Positions 1 through 12,875 are shown, numbered from the stretch's first letter. The stretch is 64,000 nt of DNA from Rosellinia necatrix (GCA_021209875.1 JAGYVD010000006.1:1984001-2048000), one strand, 5' to 3'. Translations and numbers: made by a program. The notes: generated by a model from the sequence alone, not told the origin.

Positions 1-2339
1 TAATACCGAGAGTGCTCGAATACCGACGCGGCTCAATAACTATGACTTGGACCCTTCCGTGTGACATCTATTACCTATTTTTCTGCATTACAGCGTTTCC
101 TTGCAATACATTCTCATACTTTCGAAAACCCCGTATTATGTACGAGGGGTAGCAGAACGTCATGGCTACAATCGAGGGGAGCGCATGGCAAGAAGATAAG
201 TCCTACCTGATACTGGAGCTTACCAAAGAGCTTGGCGTCCGGCGTATGACCCCATTCTCGATCGGCCCGGAGGCGGTGGCGGTATGTATTACACTGTTCG
301 TCTTTCTTCGATCAAGTGCCGTCAACTCGCAAAGGAACTGCATTATCTGATGCGAAGTTGAACGTCTAAAAATTCCTCCTCGCTTATTCGCACTACGCAC
401 TTGCACCGTCAAGTATCCATGACTTATCTATACCAACAGCAACTCGAAAACTTAGCTCCTCTAATACACATCTGGATCCGCAGGCTTGGCCCTAACGTCA
501 GTTGCTTCGCTCACCAAGTCAGCCGTGTGAATCCCGGAGTTAATGCTAGCGGAGAGAGGAGTATCACAAACTGTGCACACGACGCTCAACAGTTCGTATC
601 TTCAGGCCTGGAAAGGATAAGTTGATTCAGCGTAACTTACGTCATCCAAGTGAATGCATGGAACATATTTTGCCGCGTGGAGATGGTGTCGATTACATAT
701 GTATGTTGGCGGTATGTTGGATTTTATTTGGGATCGGACTGCCGGGGGACCTGTTTGTCTACCTCTCGGCCCGCTCCGCTTCTATGGTGGTCCCTCGCAT
801 GACGGATCGACACCTTGCACATCTTGATCAGCACTTAGCAGAGATATTATCCACTAATGTTAGTTAATCCGCCTAGTGAACTAGCGTCTTGTGATCACCG
901 GAATAATCCTGTGGTTCATTCACATGAGGATTACTAGCTCCTCTTTAATGCATGCTCACAGCACCCGTTGACCTAACCTTAGGGTATTTGGGCGTCAATC
1001 AAATTCACAAATGTCCACCCTTGATGCCTCAATACTAGGTGGGGGGGAGAGAGAGAGAGAGGGAAAATCCGGGTAAGGGTCATATATATGCAATAGCATG
1101 GGACCAGCGAAGACTTGCCTAATAACAACAGCAGAGATGTAAGATGGCCTCCTCAAGTTGTAATCTCATGATGGGCTTAATTAGTGGCGCATGATTCGCA
1201 TGAAATCGGGACTTTCAGGCATCGGCGCACAACCCTCTCTCTCTCGTTATCGCGCCATTTCCCCAAGATGCCGTCTGACTCGGCCGATGATGTTTTGAGT
1301 TGAATGTTCTGTCAGAGACGCGAGGGGAGCTGACGCAAGCTCCGCGGGGTAAATGAGTGAGCCAGGCCAGAGGCGAGGTGAGGCAGGCAAGCAGGCAGGC
1401 ATGGGCGATGGCGCCGGACGAACTCCGAGTCGGAAGAGCCAATGATAAGGGTTGAGCTGAGCCCGGGCGATTTGAAACTCGTCGGTGCCCCTTCGTGCAT
1501 CTTGGCCCGGTTCGTTGCCGTGGACATACATACACGCGCCCATTACATAGTGTGTAGTGTAGGGCGCCTCTGGGCGCCATGGTTGATCATCTCTGGAACC
1601 TGAGATTGTTGGGTCCAACATGTGGGCTAGGACTTCTCCGACGTTGGGCCGTGGTCGGAGCAGAGGAGAGCAGGGCAGAGCAGAACGCGATGCGATTATG
1701 GCATCCTATCCTCTGGCTGTGATGGCGAAAGGGGGGATGATAAGGCAAAGCGGATGGTGGCGAACACGTCGTGGGAAGACGGTGCGGCGCTCGCATACAT
1801 AACATATACATACCTAGTTTCGCCCGTGCTTCTTTCTATCTAGTGGCTCTTTTTTTTTTTTTTTTAAACGTGCGCAGCAGTGGTCCCTGTGCCAGTCACG
1901 GGGATGAACGTGGTGCACTTACATGGCTTGGATTTCCATGGTCGCCGGTCGGACTCATCGGACAGGGCTTTGCTGCTTGGAAATGATTTTCAATTTGAGC
2001 GCCCAATGATTAAGAGAATCCATCGCACAGTAGACGGGGGGAGGGAGGGGGGGAGGGGGGAGACGTGAAGAAAGGAAGGGAAGGGAAGGAAGAGCCTCAA
2101 TAATCCAGAAAGTGAGAAATTAAGCAATCGAGCAGTCGGGCAGTCGGGCAGTCGGGCAATTAGATCTCGAAATATAGCGCAAGCGCTGTTATTGTTGTTG
2201 TAACTTAGAACTAGCTGTGATTGTGATTGTTGCGCGTGTGATTTAATTCCACGGGTCAGTGCAATGCAACAGTATCAACGTACCAGTCGGCGTTAACGAG
2301 GAAGACAACACAGCTAGTTAGTTTGGGCTGGAGAGATGG

Positions 2340-2402
2340 ATACATACATACATACATATATACATACACACATATGTATACACATACATACATACATACA
2401 TC
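2340..2402. repeat. TACA/CATA tetranucleotide microsatellite
   Basis: About 60 bp of imperfect ATAC/TACA units, interrupted by TATATA and ACACA. It lies in non-coding DNA and is a simple sequence repeat. Confidence 0.9.
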
Positions 2403-2751
2403 ACAAAACAAGCCGGCCCGACCTCGCTAATTTCCTTTCCTTCTTGCTCTCCTGCTCGGGTCATCATCCACCCACTTACCACTTATGTATCGGGTATGTT
2501 TGTAGCTTTACGAGCTTTACGCTCGTTGGATAGGTGCCTACCCAATCCAATGTGGTGAGACAGAATAACTACCTAGGTAAGTACTAAGTAATATCCTATC
2601 TCGACGTCGTTCCATTGGTCTCTTTTGCTTTCATGCATTTATTTTATCTTATTTTGCCTCGTCGCTTTGGCGGTCTCGGTCGTGTCGATCGGGCAGAGAC
2701 GGGGCAGGTTTTTTAAGATTGCGCCATTGAAGCTACGTGCGGAGGGTCAAG

Positions 2752-2778
2752 CTACCTACCTACCTACCTACCTACCTA
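2752..2778. repeat. CTAC tetranucleotide run
   Basis: Six to seven perfect CTAC units in non-coding DNA. The same CCTA/TAGG word recurs across the window's intergenic regions. Confidence 0.85.
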
Positions 2779-3010
2779 TACCCATAGCCCCTACCACATG
2801 CCTACACTACCTACTTCGTACCTTACATCCGTAGGCAGAGCGATGCCTATTGCAGCCACCGGTATCAGGCGGTTAGGTACTCGAGCAGCGGACTAAGCCA
2901 GGCGGGCAGTGCTGGCGGTTACCTAAGAGCATTGCACGGCATTAGGTTTAGGTAAGTAGGCCTGTATCGAGGTGCCGGAGGGGGACACCGAACCGCCGCC
3001 GCCTGGAGCA

Positions 3011-3038
3011 GGCAAGCAAGCAAGCAAGCAAGCAAGCA
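3011..3038. repeat. GCAA tetranucleotide run
   Basis: Seven perfect GCAA units in the presumed leader or promoter of the downstream small basic protein gene. A short GAGC run follows at about 3047-3060. Confidence 0.85.
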
Positions 3039-3096
3039 ATAGGAAGCGAGCGAGCGAGCGCGACGAACAACACAAACGCACGCATACGCTTCGAAG

Positions 3097-3210
3097 CTCC
3101 TCTCCTCTCCTCTTTCTCTCTCTCCCTCTCCCTCTCCCTCCTCCTCCTCTCTCCTCCCCGTGTTTCCTCCTTCTCTCCTCCCCAACCTCTCCCTCTCCCT
3201 CCATCTGCTC
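3097..3210 (+). promoter_or_regulatory. polypyrimidine tract upstream of H1-tail-like gene
   Basis: An almost uninterrupted C/T tract of about 110 bp on the plus strand lies 320 bp upstream of the ATG at 3533. CT-rich promoter and leader tracts are typical of strongly expressed filamentous-fungal genes such as histones and ribosomal proteins. Its role here is inferred from position and composition only. Confidence 0.5.
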
Positions 3211-3532
3211 ATCGACCTATCCACGCCCATACAACCGCTATTGACCAGAGCTCGCGGCATCGTGTCCAAACCCTCGCCCTTCCCACCCAACAGCAGCTCC
3301 CTCTGCGCTCTCCGGTGGCCACAGCCCATAGAAACTAGAACCCCCCATTGTAAGTCGTCCGGTCGCGTGCATCGCCCGCATCGCCCGTCCTGTCGCATTC
3401 CGCCTCGCGTCCGCCTCGCGCGTCGCGCAACATACCACCACGGCCCAACCCCTCAACTACCTGTTGTTCTAACCTGCCCTGCAGCTTTCGCTGCCCAATC
3501 GTCCTCCAGCCATCCGCCAGCCCTCCTCCAGC

Positions 3533-4220
3533 ATGCCGCGCGAAGGTACTCGGTCTGCCACCGGCAACTCGCGCCCGCGTGTCTTCGAGACCATCGACAC
3601 CGCTCCCGCCATCAAGCGTGTCACCAAACCCAAGGCTAAGAAACCCGCCGCCGAGCCTGCGGTGAAGCCCGCGAAGCCCGCCGGCGTCACAAAAAAGAAG
3701 GCAGCCCCGAAGAAAGAAGGTGTTGTTGCTAAGGTAAGCCGAATATTCCTACCTATTCATTCCCCTCTCTTCCTATGTATTTCTGCATTTCTGTATCTCT
3801 ATACTTCTATACTTCTTCGTCTTTCTTACGTAGATGTCGACCCCTGCACAAGGACCACAATGGCATCTGATTCATCGAATCTGTCATGCGTTTCACTCTA
3901 ACATCCTACCCTAATCTTAACATATCATCCTGATTATCTTGATTGTCCTGATTATCTTGATCATCCTGATTATCCTGATACCCACGTTCTGTACTACTTG
4001 TCGCATCTTCCATGAACCACAACCCTTTCAACCACTTGGACCCCATAATAGCATAGACCACCACTAACTCATGTCTCAGGTCAAAGCTACCGCCAAAAAG
4101 GTCGAGGCTAAGGCAAAGAAGGTAGTGACACCATTTTAGCTCTTTCTTCTTTCCAAATGCAAAAGTTAACAAGTTCATTAGGCCTCCCCTAAGCCGGCGG
4201 CTGCTGCCGCTGCCAAATAG
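3533..4220 (+). CDS. small Lys/Ala/Pro-rich basic protein, histone H1-tail-like
   Basis: Three exons (3533-3733, 4080-4121, 4182-4220) give 93 residues. Both introns are phase 0 with clear sites: GTAAGC..CAG (346 nt) and GTAGTG..TAG (60 nt). The protein begins MPREGTRSATG and then becomes almost entirely Lys, Ala and Pro, with KPK, AKK and KKAAPKK motifs resembling the DNA-binding C-terminal tail of linker histone H1. There is no winged-helix globular H5 domain, so it is not a canonical H1. I infer a small nuclear nucleic-acid-binding protein. Conservation of reading phase through two introns and the strong lysine bias support a real gene. The first intron is unusually long for this window and holds a 9-bp minisatellite. 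The 5' region is CT-rich, suggesting high expression. Confidence 0.72.
3926..3980. repeat. degenerate 9-bp minisatellite in intron 1
   Basis: Five to six imperfect copies of a unit close to GATTATCCT sit inside the first intron of the H1-tail-like gene. On the minus strand they read as a short Asp/Asn/Gln repeat, which I take as a shadow and not a peptide. Confidence 0.7.
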
Positions 4221-6665
4221 GTACCTATTTCGGTGCTATACGGCAGATAAGGACTTCTAAGCTCCTTTGGCAAGCCAAATCCTCGTAGGGAATTCAGTTT
4301 TACTACCAAAACGACTTCACAACACATCCTACGGTCTCATAGTTGGGGGTGGCGGCAGCTTGTTTGGCTTGTTCACAAAACATGGTCTTGTTTGAAATTC
4401 TTCCCGTCACGAGCACGTCTGTATCTGTCTCTATCTGTCTATAAGATGCACCCTGAACAGTGTCATATCGAAATGGGTGCAGGTGGGTGTCGTATTGTTA
4501 GGCGTTGGGGGAGTGGGATCATCAGGTCAGGAGGGTGAAAGGAATCGTATGATGTTTCTATCATGAGACCACTTTGCGTTCTTTATAGGTTCCGATAATT
4601 ATTTCTTCTCTTGCCAGAATCGCCGGTTGCAGTCACTATTCTCTTTGTTGTGGCGATATTTCCCAAACACTTTCTCTTTTCCAGGGTCTTCCATTTTCGG
4701 AGGGATATGGGAATGCTCTATGATTCAAAGCCAAAAAGAGTTATCCTTTCGGTGCACTATTGCCCCTCGCGGTTTTCCTACGCACACAACGGATGTTTAA
4801 AGACACGAATAGTCAATACAGGAACACATACCGTTGCCGCGCAGGGGCGGTCATCCAGGGTGCGAAATCAAGGCCTGCAACACTTGTTAAGTTTGCAAGT
4901 GAGATTTATTATGCAGACTGAGACGTATTAAGGCCCAGGCACAGGCAGGAACGGCTAGCATGGCAGGAACGAAGCCAATAATTAAAATGAACCGCTTGGC
5001 GACTTCTGGGGAGGTAGGTGGACAATAGCCACAGGAAGGTAAAAACCTATGGGGATGAGTAATGACTCCAAGTTAGCACCTAGTGAGAAATCAACCAGCG
5101 AGATAGGTACCTGACCTCATACTTTTCGGAAAGTCTCTTCTCCAGGCCAAACTTTCTCTTGCCGCATAATCTCTTATATATCTAACATCAAATAGCCCCG
5201 CAGCTAGCTGAGTATATACACTCTATGACTCCCGCCACATGGCACATTATGAAGGGACGACTAGGGAGTACCGTTTTCTGAAAGACGACCCATGCCCGCC
5301 GCCTTGTAACTCCTATACCAGCTACTGCAACATCATGATACAGACTACCTAAAACCCATTATTTATCACGACCGCGCTCTTAAAGGAATTGGCCATGGCC
5401 GTTAACAACAGAACCCCGAGTCACGGGAGGACACTCAAAGAGAAGCATGCCACGAGCGACGCATCAAACCACCGCTCTCCCCCGGGCGGGAAGAAACGTG
5501 CCTTTCGGCCGCAGTTCCCCTCTGGGGAGCAACATAACATATGCCTAATGAACAATACACGCCGGGACCCCTCAAGCAAAAGTCAAAAAGTCCCACCATC
5601 GACCCGAGGGCACGATTCGGCGTGGACACACGCAAGGCCACCTCCTCCTCTTCCTCCTCCTTCTCCCCCCTTTTTCACGCCCCAGCCTCGCAACGCCTCC
5701 ACCTCCCATCCAGGCCCCAGACATACCAGAGCGAACAGCGGGCATCCACGCGCGCGAGATAAGAAACAACAGGTAATCATAACGGCAATAGCGCCCTCGT
5801 CCCCGGCGTGTGGCCGCTACCGCGTACGTGGCCCCCCGGCTGCGGGTATTTCGGGCTTCCCTTAAAGGAGAGAACTAACAGGCCCCGTCGTTGACCGTAG
5901 TAGCCCCCGGCCGCCATCGTCACGGAGGGAGTCGCGCTCTTTTATGGCCGTGCCAATAGCTATTGCGCCTCTTTGTCTTCTTCTTTTTTTTTTTTTTTTT
6001 TTGCTAAAAAGCAATACTTTATAGCTAGCTACTGACGGTGCAAAGTCGGTAAGCTATCCTATGGGTTCATGAATAGTCAGCTCCTAGGGTAGTGTAACGA
6101 TCGGAGCGGCAACTGGGTATTCTTCCGTAACTAGATAGATAGATAGCTTAACCGCTTCGTATGGAGTTCAGACACAAATCTATGAGCTTAATGTGTAGAT
6201 TTGTGTACGTATGTCTACCTGGGTATATAATAAGTCTCTCCAAGATATAGGTAACCTTAGATCGTTTTCTATATCATCATAACACCAACATTTGCTCCCG
6301 CGAGTTGAGATAACTTCACTTTAACAGTTTAAACAGGTTAGCCTCTACTCTACCCTCACCTAGTACAAAGAAATCTCATTTGATAACTAAAATCAGTTAG
6401 GTTCAATAGCTCCTATACGTACCTATTGAAAGCATAGATTGAGCACCACTATACTTATCATAGGAGTTTGGTGCTTTCTCTCATTAGCGTCTGAATGCTT
6501 GATGTCTTTATGACGTCGACTCAAGATATGTAGACATCATCGCCGTTATCCATAAGCTACGCATTAATCAAAGGGGGTTACTGATAAATAATAGAAAACA
6601 ATACTGACAGAACGGACCTAGGAGCTGTGATTCCTATTGCCTTGAATCTGAGCAGCGCCGAACAA
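4221..6665. other. intergenic region, no gene recognised
   Basis: This 2.4-kb stretch holds the 3' flank of the small basic protein gene and the presumed promoter of the flavoenzyme. A GC-rich, polypyrimidine-containing patch at about 5460-5860 has an open frame of roughly 150 codons that is low-complexity and matches nothing I know. A T tract of about 20 lies at 5984-6003. From 6100 the DNA is AT-rich. Confidence 0.55.
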
Positions 6666-8480
6666 ATGACTAACAACATCCCTTCACGAGATATTGAACA
6701 TATAGGCTCAAACACAATGCCTCAAAGCAAAAACAACACCCCCGACGGCCGCAAGAGCGTGCTTGTCGTAGGCGCGGGCGCAGCGGGCATGTCAACAGCC
6801 TACCACCTATCGCAGCACCCGACAAAGTTCGACGTGACGCTCATCGACGCCGTAGACTACTGCGGCGGGCAAGCGTTCTCGATCCCGCTCGACAAGAAGC
6901 GATACGGTGCCTCCTGGTGCAACCAGGGCGTGCAGGGCGGATCGTACATCTTCCACCACACGCTGACCATGTTCGCGCGGCAAGGGTACTATGCCGACCC
7001 CGTCAAGCTGCAGGTATCCTTCGGCAAAGACGATACGTTCTGGACGAACATGTTTCCGACCCAGCTCCTGTCGCGGCACCGGAGGGAGGTTGCGCGCTTG
7101 ACGATATTGCTGAAGCTCATGCGCTGGTTCGGATTCCTCTTTGCCCTCCTGCCGCTTCGCCTGGTGTTCAAGTTACTTCTGTTCTCCGACGAGTTCACAG
7201 ACAGCGTCGTCCTACCCATGACGGCGCTCTTCCTGGGCACCGGAAATGCGACGCCAGAAGTCCCCGCCATCATGTTCGAGCGGCTTTGCACATCTCCTAC
7301 GTATGGAATGTGGTACAAGACAGACAGAAACACGGTCATAAGTAACCGGCCGCCAATGGTTGTATTTCCGAACCTTTCCAAATTCTACGAGGCATGGCAG
7401 AAGGACCTCACTTCGAGAGGTGTGTCGATCCGTCTGTCGACCGAGTTGACAGAGATTTCGCAGCGGGATGGGAATGGTGTCGTCGTCAACCTTAAATCAC
7501 GTACTGCGGTACCAGATCGACATAATTCTGACGACGCGGGTTTTGATGCGTCATCTAGCGTGGAGAGGTTCGACGAGATCGTTCTATGTTGTCTTGCGGA
7601 TAAAGCGAAAGAGGTGCTGGGACGTACCGCCTCGTGGAGGGAGAAACGGATCCTGAACTGTGCTAAGTTTAGCGATGACATTACAATTACCCATAACGAC
7701 GCTGGTTATATGCAGAAACATTACGAGAACTTCTACCGAGAAGACTTAGCGGTGGCAAGGATAAATGGGGTTGACCAGACCTCACGACTCACGTATGCGG
7801 CGGTCTACTTCCGCCCGATGTACTACATCAAGACGTACCCGCAAGACAAGTCGAAGCTAGAGATGTGCTTCGACACGACGAATTACCAAAGTCAGTTCCC
7901 AGAAAAGGTACCCTTCAAGCGGCACGTCTTTCAAACTATCTACCTGAACAAGGGTCGGGACCGCCACCTGTGGTCCGACGGCGAGATTCGCAAGGACCTT
8001 ATCATTCGCCAGGATTGGTGGCATCAACTTTGTCATAGTTACACGCACTACCTGTTCGTCGTGCCGTGGATGATGTTTGTGCAGGCACGTAACCACACGC
8101 GATTTGCGGCTGCCTGGACTCTTGTGAACGCGCACGAGGTTGCTATACTGTCAGGCATTGCGGCCGCGGTCGACCTCGGCGCCGAGTATCCTGAGGATCT
8201 GGAGCATAACCGTTTTTCTTTCCTGTGTTTCCGGCTGTATTACCTGCTTGCGTACGGGAAATGGTACTATCGCAAGTACACCGCTAGAAGTAGGAAATGC
8301 GATCCGCAATCCCAGTCCGCTCAAGATGGAAGTAGGTGGGCTACTGGTTTGTACGGCAGTGTGTACGAGGGTCCAGGGGTATCAAGAGAGGAGCGACGAA
8401 TTTGGAGGGTGGAAGTAGAGAAGGGTGCGAGCACGGGGAATCTTGCTGAGCGAAATGCACCTAACAGCAGTCAGCCGTGA
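6666..8480 (+). CDS. FAD-dependent amine oxidase-like oxidoreductase
   Basis: A single exon of 604 codons counted from the first ATG at 6666. The frame stays open further upstream but only to a GTG. A second in-frame ATG at 6717 has the better context (A at -3) and may be the true start. Residues 31-41 carry the dinucleotide-binding motif (VLVVGAGAAG), with an acidic residue closing the second strand (LIDAVD) and a GG pair beyond, as in NAD(P)-binding Rossmann-like and flavin amine oxidase proteins. A hydrophobic stretch (WFGFLFALLPLRLVF) and a second one (YLFVVPWMMFV) suggest membrane association. The C-terminal third, with HEVAILSGIAAA and the Tyr/Trp-rich FRLYYLLAYGKWYYRK, matches my memory of a fungal FAD/NAD(P)-binding family of unknown substrate. 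The last 60 residues are low complexity. No biosynthetic neighbours are visible, so substrate and pathway are unknown. Confidence 0.82.
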   Translation: MTNNIPSRDIEHIGSNTMPQSKNNTPDGRKSVLVVGAGAAGMSTAYHLSQHPTKFDVTLIDAVDYCGGQAFSIPLDKKRYGASWCNQGVQGGSYIFHHTLTMFARQGYYADPVKLQVSFGKDDTFWTNMFPTQLLSRHRREVARLTILLKLMRWFGFLFALLPLRLVFKLLLFSDEFTDSVVLPMTALFLGTGNATPEVPAIMFERLCTSPTYGMWYKTDRNTVISNRPPMVVFPNLSKFYEAWQKDLTSRGVSIRLSTELTEISQRDGNGVVVNLKSRTAVPDRHNSDDAGFDASSSVERFDEIVLCCLADKAKEVLGRTASWREKRILNCAKFSDDITITHNDAGYMQKHYENFYREDLAVARINGVDQTSRLTYAAVYFRPMYYIKTYPQDKSKLEMCFDTTNYQSQFPEKVPFKRHVFQTIYLNKGRDRHLWSDGEIRKDLIIRQDWWHQLCHSYTHYLFVVPWMMFVQARNHTRFAAAWTLVNAHEVAILSGIAAAVDLGAEYPEDLEHNRFSFLCFRLYYLLAYGKWYYRKYTARSRKCDPQSQSAQDGSRWATGLYGSVYEGPGVSREERRIWRVEVEKGASTGNLAERNAPNSSQP

Positions 8481-10361
8481 GCGAGGGGGGGTTTAACGGC
8501 CGAGATTAAGCCAAATTCCTACGGCGAATAAGCCGTATCGCAGAGCACTGAAGGTGGTAGTTCCAAAGATAGCCCTCGCTGAGAGGATTGTTTTCTGGTT
8601 AGCATGTAGCTGGGGGATACCTATACAGCGTCACTTAGATGCTACTCACGGATGCTAATCGCAATGCGGGATCCCACAAACCTCTCCATTGTCGAATCGT
8701 TCAGCAGACAAGGCCGAAACGGTGTTAGCAACGTTACGATATTCAAGCCTGTATTGACTCATTTTGGTCTAGTTTATCAGCGTCGTGCTCGTTATACGAT
8801 GTTCCCCCTCGACAGCCTGGGGCGTCTCTCTCGGTGAGAGGGTCGTCTCAAGGCAATGCCGACAAATTCCCCCGTTGTAATTTCAGTCAGAATATGGCGC
8901 TGGTATACAGACAGTCTAGGACGTGGGTCGTCGTGTGTGCTGGCGTCGCTGTCCAATGTGGCGTGTCCGTATCCGCATGATTCTCGATTCGCTTGGCCGT
9001 TGGTCTACCGGCGGCGATGCCGTCTCGATAGCCCAGGCACAATGCGTAAATGACACGGGAGCGACACCGCCATACATGATGCCTACTCCAGGCGCGGATT
9101 ACAAGTACATAGTTATGATTATGATTCCACCTTGGCAGAGGATGCGAGGAGAGCGCAGTGCCCGTTCGCGCGTATTGGGCCCCGAAGACGGCCCGGAGTT
9201 AGGCCATTCATTCTCTGAGCTGCCTGTTTATCTCGTCTGTCGCAGGCACGGCACCAGCAATAAGAATGCGGATCACGTAGTAAGCAACAACAGCCAGTCG
9301 AGGATCGGACGATGATGCGAATGGCGGCGCAAAATCGGCGCAAAATAGCAACCAACATCAGACGAAGGGTCTTCTTCTTCTCGGACCTGCCTATTTCCCA
9401 TCGTGAGGCCAAGTTTGGGTCCAAGCTACTAGCCTCACAGGCTGAGCGTCCAGTCTAGTGGGCAGAAGGAAACGAACAGACCGACTGACTTCGTTTCCCG
9501 GACCAGTCAGGTTTGACTGGTCTGTGTAAGTTGATCTGGGGTAGGGCTGAAAATAGATTGATTACCTCCACCCAAGGTCGGAGTCCCCTGTCACCTGCAC
9601 CCAGCTGATGTGGCGTACAGAAATGCCGGTGACGCTTTTCTATGTACACTAGTGGGTACCTACTGTAAGTGCATGCTATGGTATGTCTAACTGCGATAGG
9701 TTAGTCTACCCAAGTAACATACCCATAAAATATCCATAAAACACTCAATAAAATGACAAGACACAGCATTCGCCATCGCACGGACAAGTTAGTTACAAGA
9801 AGAAGTCACAAGATGATAATCAGCCAGGTTACTACCTGTTCACTAAACGATTGCCTAAGCAGTGACATGGTGGCCAAACCGCCGCCTCTATTCCAAGTTC
9901 TATTTCCATCATCTGGTTCCGAGTATCTAACCACCCGCCACTAGGGAGGAGGAATGATTCATCCTGTCATTCCGGCCACCTGGTCGCATCTAGATTGAGT
10001 ATAGATTGAGCATACCTAACTTGGGAGGTAGTGGGACCTGGATAGGATACCTAGGTAGTGTAAGTGTTCTGTGGCTATGTCGCACCAATCTAATCAAGAG
10101 CAGACCGGTCCCGAACCTCGGGTAACAGGTAAAGTGCCTACTTAATATGTACACTAGTGTAGTATCAGTAACAGATGCAAGCGCTATCTGCCGCGCATAC
10201 CGACGGCGTCGAGGAGAAGGCGAGCCAGTGTTGGTGACTGATGCTCTGCGCCATCGTTAGCCTTGCAGGAGGACCCTTGAATCCCTCGTTCCTCAGGCTG
10301 TTGCTTACATACATGCACACTCGCATAGTAGGCTATTCCCATGTACACAAAAGTAGGTAGT

Positions 10362-10450
10362 ATTCTTCCTATGTATTGCTTCCTATGCATTGCTTCCTAG
10401 GTATGCATTGCTTCCTATGTATCACTTCCAACGTATCACTTCCTGTGTAT
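10362..10450. repeat. minisatellite of TGCTTCCTATG-type units
   Basis: Five to six imperfect head-to-tail copies of a 14-17-bp unit close to ATTGCTTCCTATGC. Later copies change TGCTT to CACTT. Non-coding. Confidence 0.75.
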
Positions 10451-12838
10451 ACCTACTAGGTATTATTCCTACGATGCATGTAATCTTCCGATGCAGTGTA
10501 AACTGGATCCAAAACATCGACCGAACAAATCGTGGGGTTAGGGATAGATGGATCAGATTGTCACTTCAATGCCTTGGATCCTGCCTCCTCCCTTGGGTTA
10601 GGATACCTAGGTACCTTTCAATTCAACCACATTTTCCAGCCACACCGAAACCCGTCCCTCACATAGTGTAGGTAGCACATTCGTGCGCCGCAAACAGCGT
10701 CCACCCGTCTGGAACCCCCCAGCCTTGCGGCTTGCGCCTCGGAGCAAGCCATGGCATTCCACGGAAACCTAGCGTAACCGTGTTCGTTCTGCACAAGCCA
10801 CCGGGCTTTGCACCAAGCCGCGGGAAAGAAAGCCGGCCAGCCAGTCACTGGCTGGGGTCTTGTTTGTGTCTGCGTTTCCGTCCCTGTTCCTGTTTCCGTG
10901 TTTCTGGAAAGAAAAAAGGTCTCCCCGACCACCCTGCCCTATTCCAGCCTATCGCCGCGTCACGTACCGCCGGTTTCGAAACGCGGAGGATCCCCCACAC
11001 GTTTCGGGGATACGCACTATACTGACGTGCCTTGGTTACGTACGCGAGGGGCGCTGCATGAACAAAGCTAAACCCAGCTTGCGACTTACATACATAGTGC
11101 TTTGTCAATCCGAAATCCCGACGGGTGGTAAAACTGATAAGATACCTAGGTAGGTACTGTAGCTGAACCTCGGGCTGAAAACCCTCTACACCAATGGCAA
11201 GAGGGCGGCGTTGTATGCCTACTCCTCGTCCCGCCCGAGAGTCGAGCTTCTACTTACGCGACAGAAGACCCCGACGTTGGATAACCCGTGTGGGGGCCCC
11301 GGCAGGCAAAAGACGAAACAAATACCCGTAGAGGCAATTATCAAACTGCATGCGCCATACATATATATACAAGCACGAGTTATCAGCCGCAACCAGCCCG
11401 TATAATTAGGCTCTTCCTCTATTATTGTTGTTGTCCCCCCTGCTTTGTGGCCCTTCAGTCATCACCAAGCGAGATGAGAACTATTGAACAGGTAATTTCC
11501 AATACGTATCCTTCGGTGTTACATGGGTCCAATAGATAGAGCAACATGAGAAATGTCGGCGGGATTTTCCACTTTTTGTGTTGTGTCAATATCGCGCCGC
11601 AAAGATGGGGTCCAAGCCCAGCAGATGGATCGGGCTTGGGGCCTTCTGCCAAATATACCTTGCGCATCATCGTATTTATATTGATTGATATAACGACAAC
11701 ACCACGAGTCAGGAGGGGAGTAGGGTAGGTTGAGGAAGACTCCCCGCCGGAGTCCGTCATTCTGAGGTGTGCTGTGCACTACAACCCCCACGGCAGGGAG
11801 CAGATGCCGTGCGCATTTCATTCATCATGCGCTCGCCGTGGCATACAAAAGCGCCCGGGTAGTGTGCGGGAAGACGAAACCGGGAGACACAATAATTTCT
11901 TGCTCTATTAGGGTCCGTGAGTCAGTCGCGTAGGACCCTCGTGTTCCTGTCATACCATGCGCGCACGCACGAGGTTTAGCATCGCATGTAACCGTCGTCG
12001 CAGGTGGGAAAAATAAGATAAGGGATTGGCAGAGACGCAAACGTAAGAAATAAAATAAAAAGCGGTCACACCGGAAAGAGTAGTTCATTACCCAGGTCTT
12101 ACCGGGCGGGTGCACACTACCAAATTCTGGGGTGCAGCATACAATACAAGGGGTCCCACCTCCCATCCATGTGATACACATACACATACCTTACATGCTG
12201 TACACTACCTACCTTACGTACGTACGGTGGTGATGCGTAATTCGGGGAGACGGACGCACCCCGACCAGGTAACGCTGTCGCACGTAGTCCAGGTGGCCCA
12301 GGCAGGCCCGACCAGGACAATATCTCATACCGGCCGGCTGACGCTACGAACCACCCCCCACATGGTGTCCGTTCGAAATGCCATCTGCCTGCAACGACCA
12401 GTTCCCTATCCCTACATACATACTTGACGAACTACCTAATATACTTGCCGTAGATAGGCAAGGGGGACAAGGGGAGGGGAGGAGGGGGGGCAAGGTTTCT
12501 AAGTTAAACATCTGTCAGCCCGTAAGCATAAGCGTGTTGTGCATATTTTATGGTCTTGGCGTGAGGTGTTCCCGTGGGCATCTTGTCTAGTTAAACCTAG
12601 ATGGTCGAATTCGTTAGTTGGGCTCCCAGTTAGGCAGACAATAAAAAGAAATCACGAGCTGGGAATTATTGGGTCAGATTCGCAAGTACGCACAAATTAG
12701 ACATTAAACGTCGCTGTCTTACTCGATCGGGCACACAAGGGATTTGCAAAAATGGATGGATGGATAATCAGTTCATTTGGTCGATGCATGCATCTTTATG
12801 ATTTTGCTATCAATTCCCGAGACACCAAACCATGCTAT

Positions 12839-12875
12839 ATTCCGTCCGTCCGTCCGTCCGCCCGCCTGTCCGTCC
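12839..12875. repeat. CCGT tetranucleotide run
   Basis: About nine copies of CCGT, with a CCGC/CCTG interruption near the end, in non-coding DNA. Confidence 0.85.

Larger units (their letters stand above)
1..3532. other. intergenic region, no gene recognised
   Basis: No open frame here resembles a known protein, and none has convincing codon structure or splice signals. The stretch holds low-complexity DNA: a T tract near 1850-1865, a G/A-rich block near 2030-2090, a 9-bp repeat (CAGTCGGGC, three copies, 2132-2158), a TACA/CATA microsatellite, a CCTA run (2752-2778), a GCAA run (3011-3038) and one TACCTAGGTA palindrome (2570-2579). The last 450 bases are probably promoter and leader of the small basic protein gene at 3533. 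Confidence 0.6.

Noticed and set aside
3906..4178. Minus-strand frame with an Asp/Asn/Gln repeat
   Set aside because: It is the reverse reading of the intron minisatellite of the H1-tail-like gene.
5389..5865. 158-codon open frame in the 4.2-6.7 kb gap
   Set aside because: Low-complexity Pro/Ser/Arg translation of a polypyrimidine, GC-rich patch; no start context, homologue or splice support.
6627..6665. Upstream extension of the flavoenzyme to position 6627
   Set aside because: The frame there opens with GTG, not a normal nuclear start; the first ATG is at 6666 and the better-context one at 6717.
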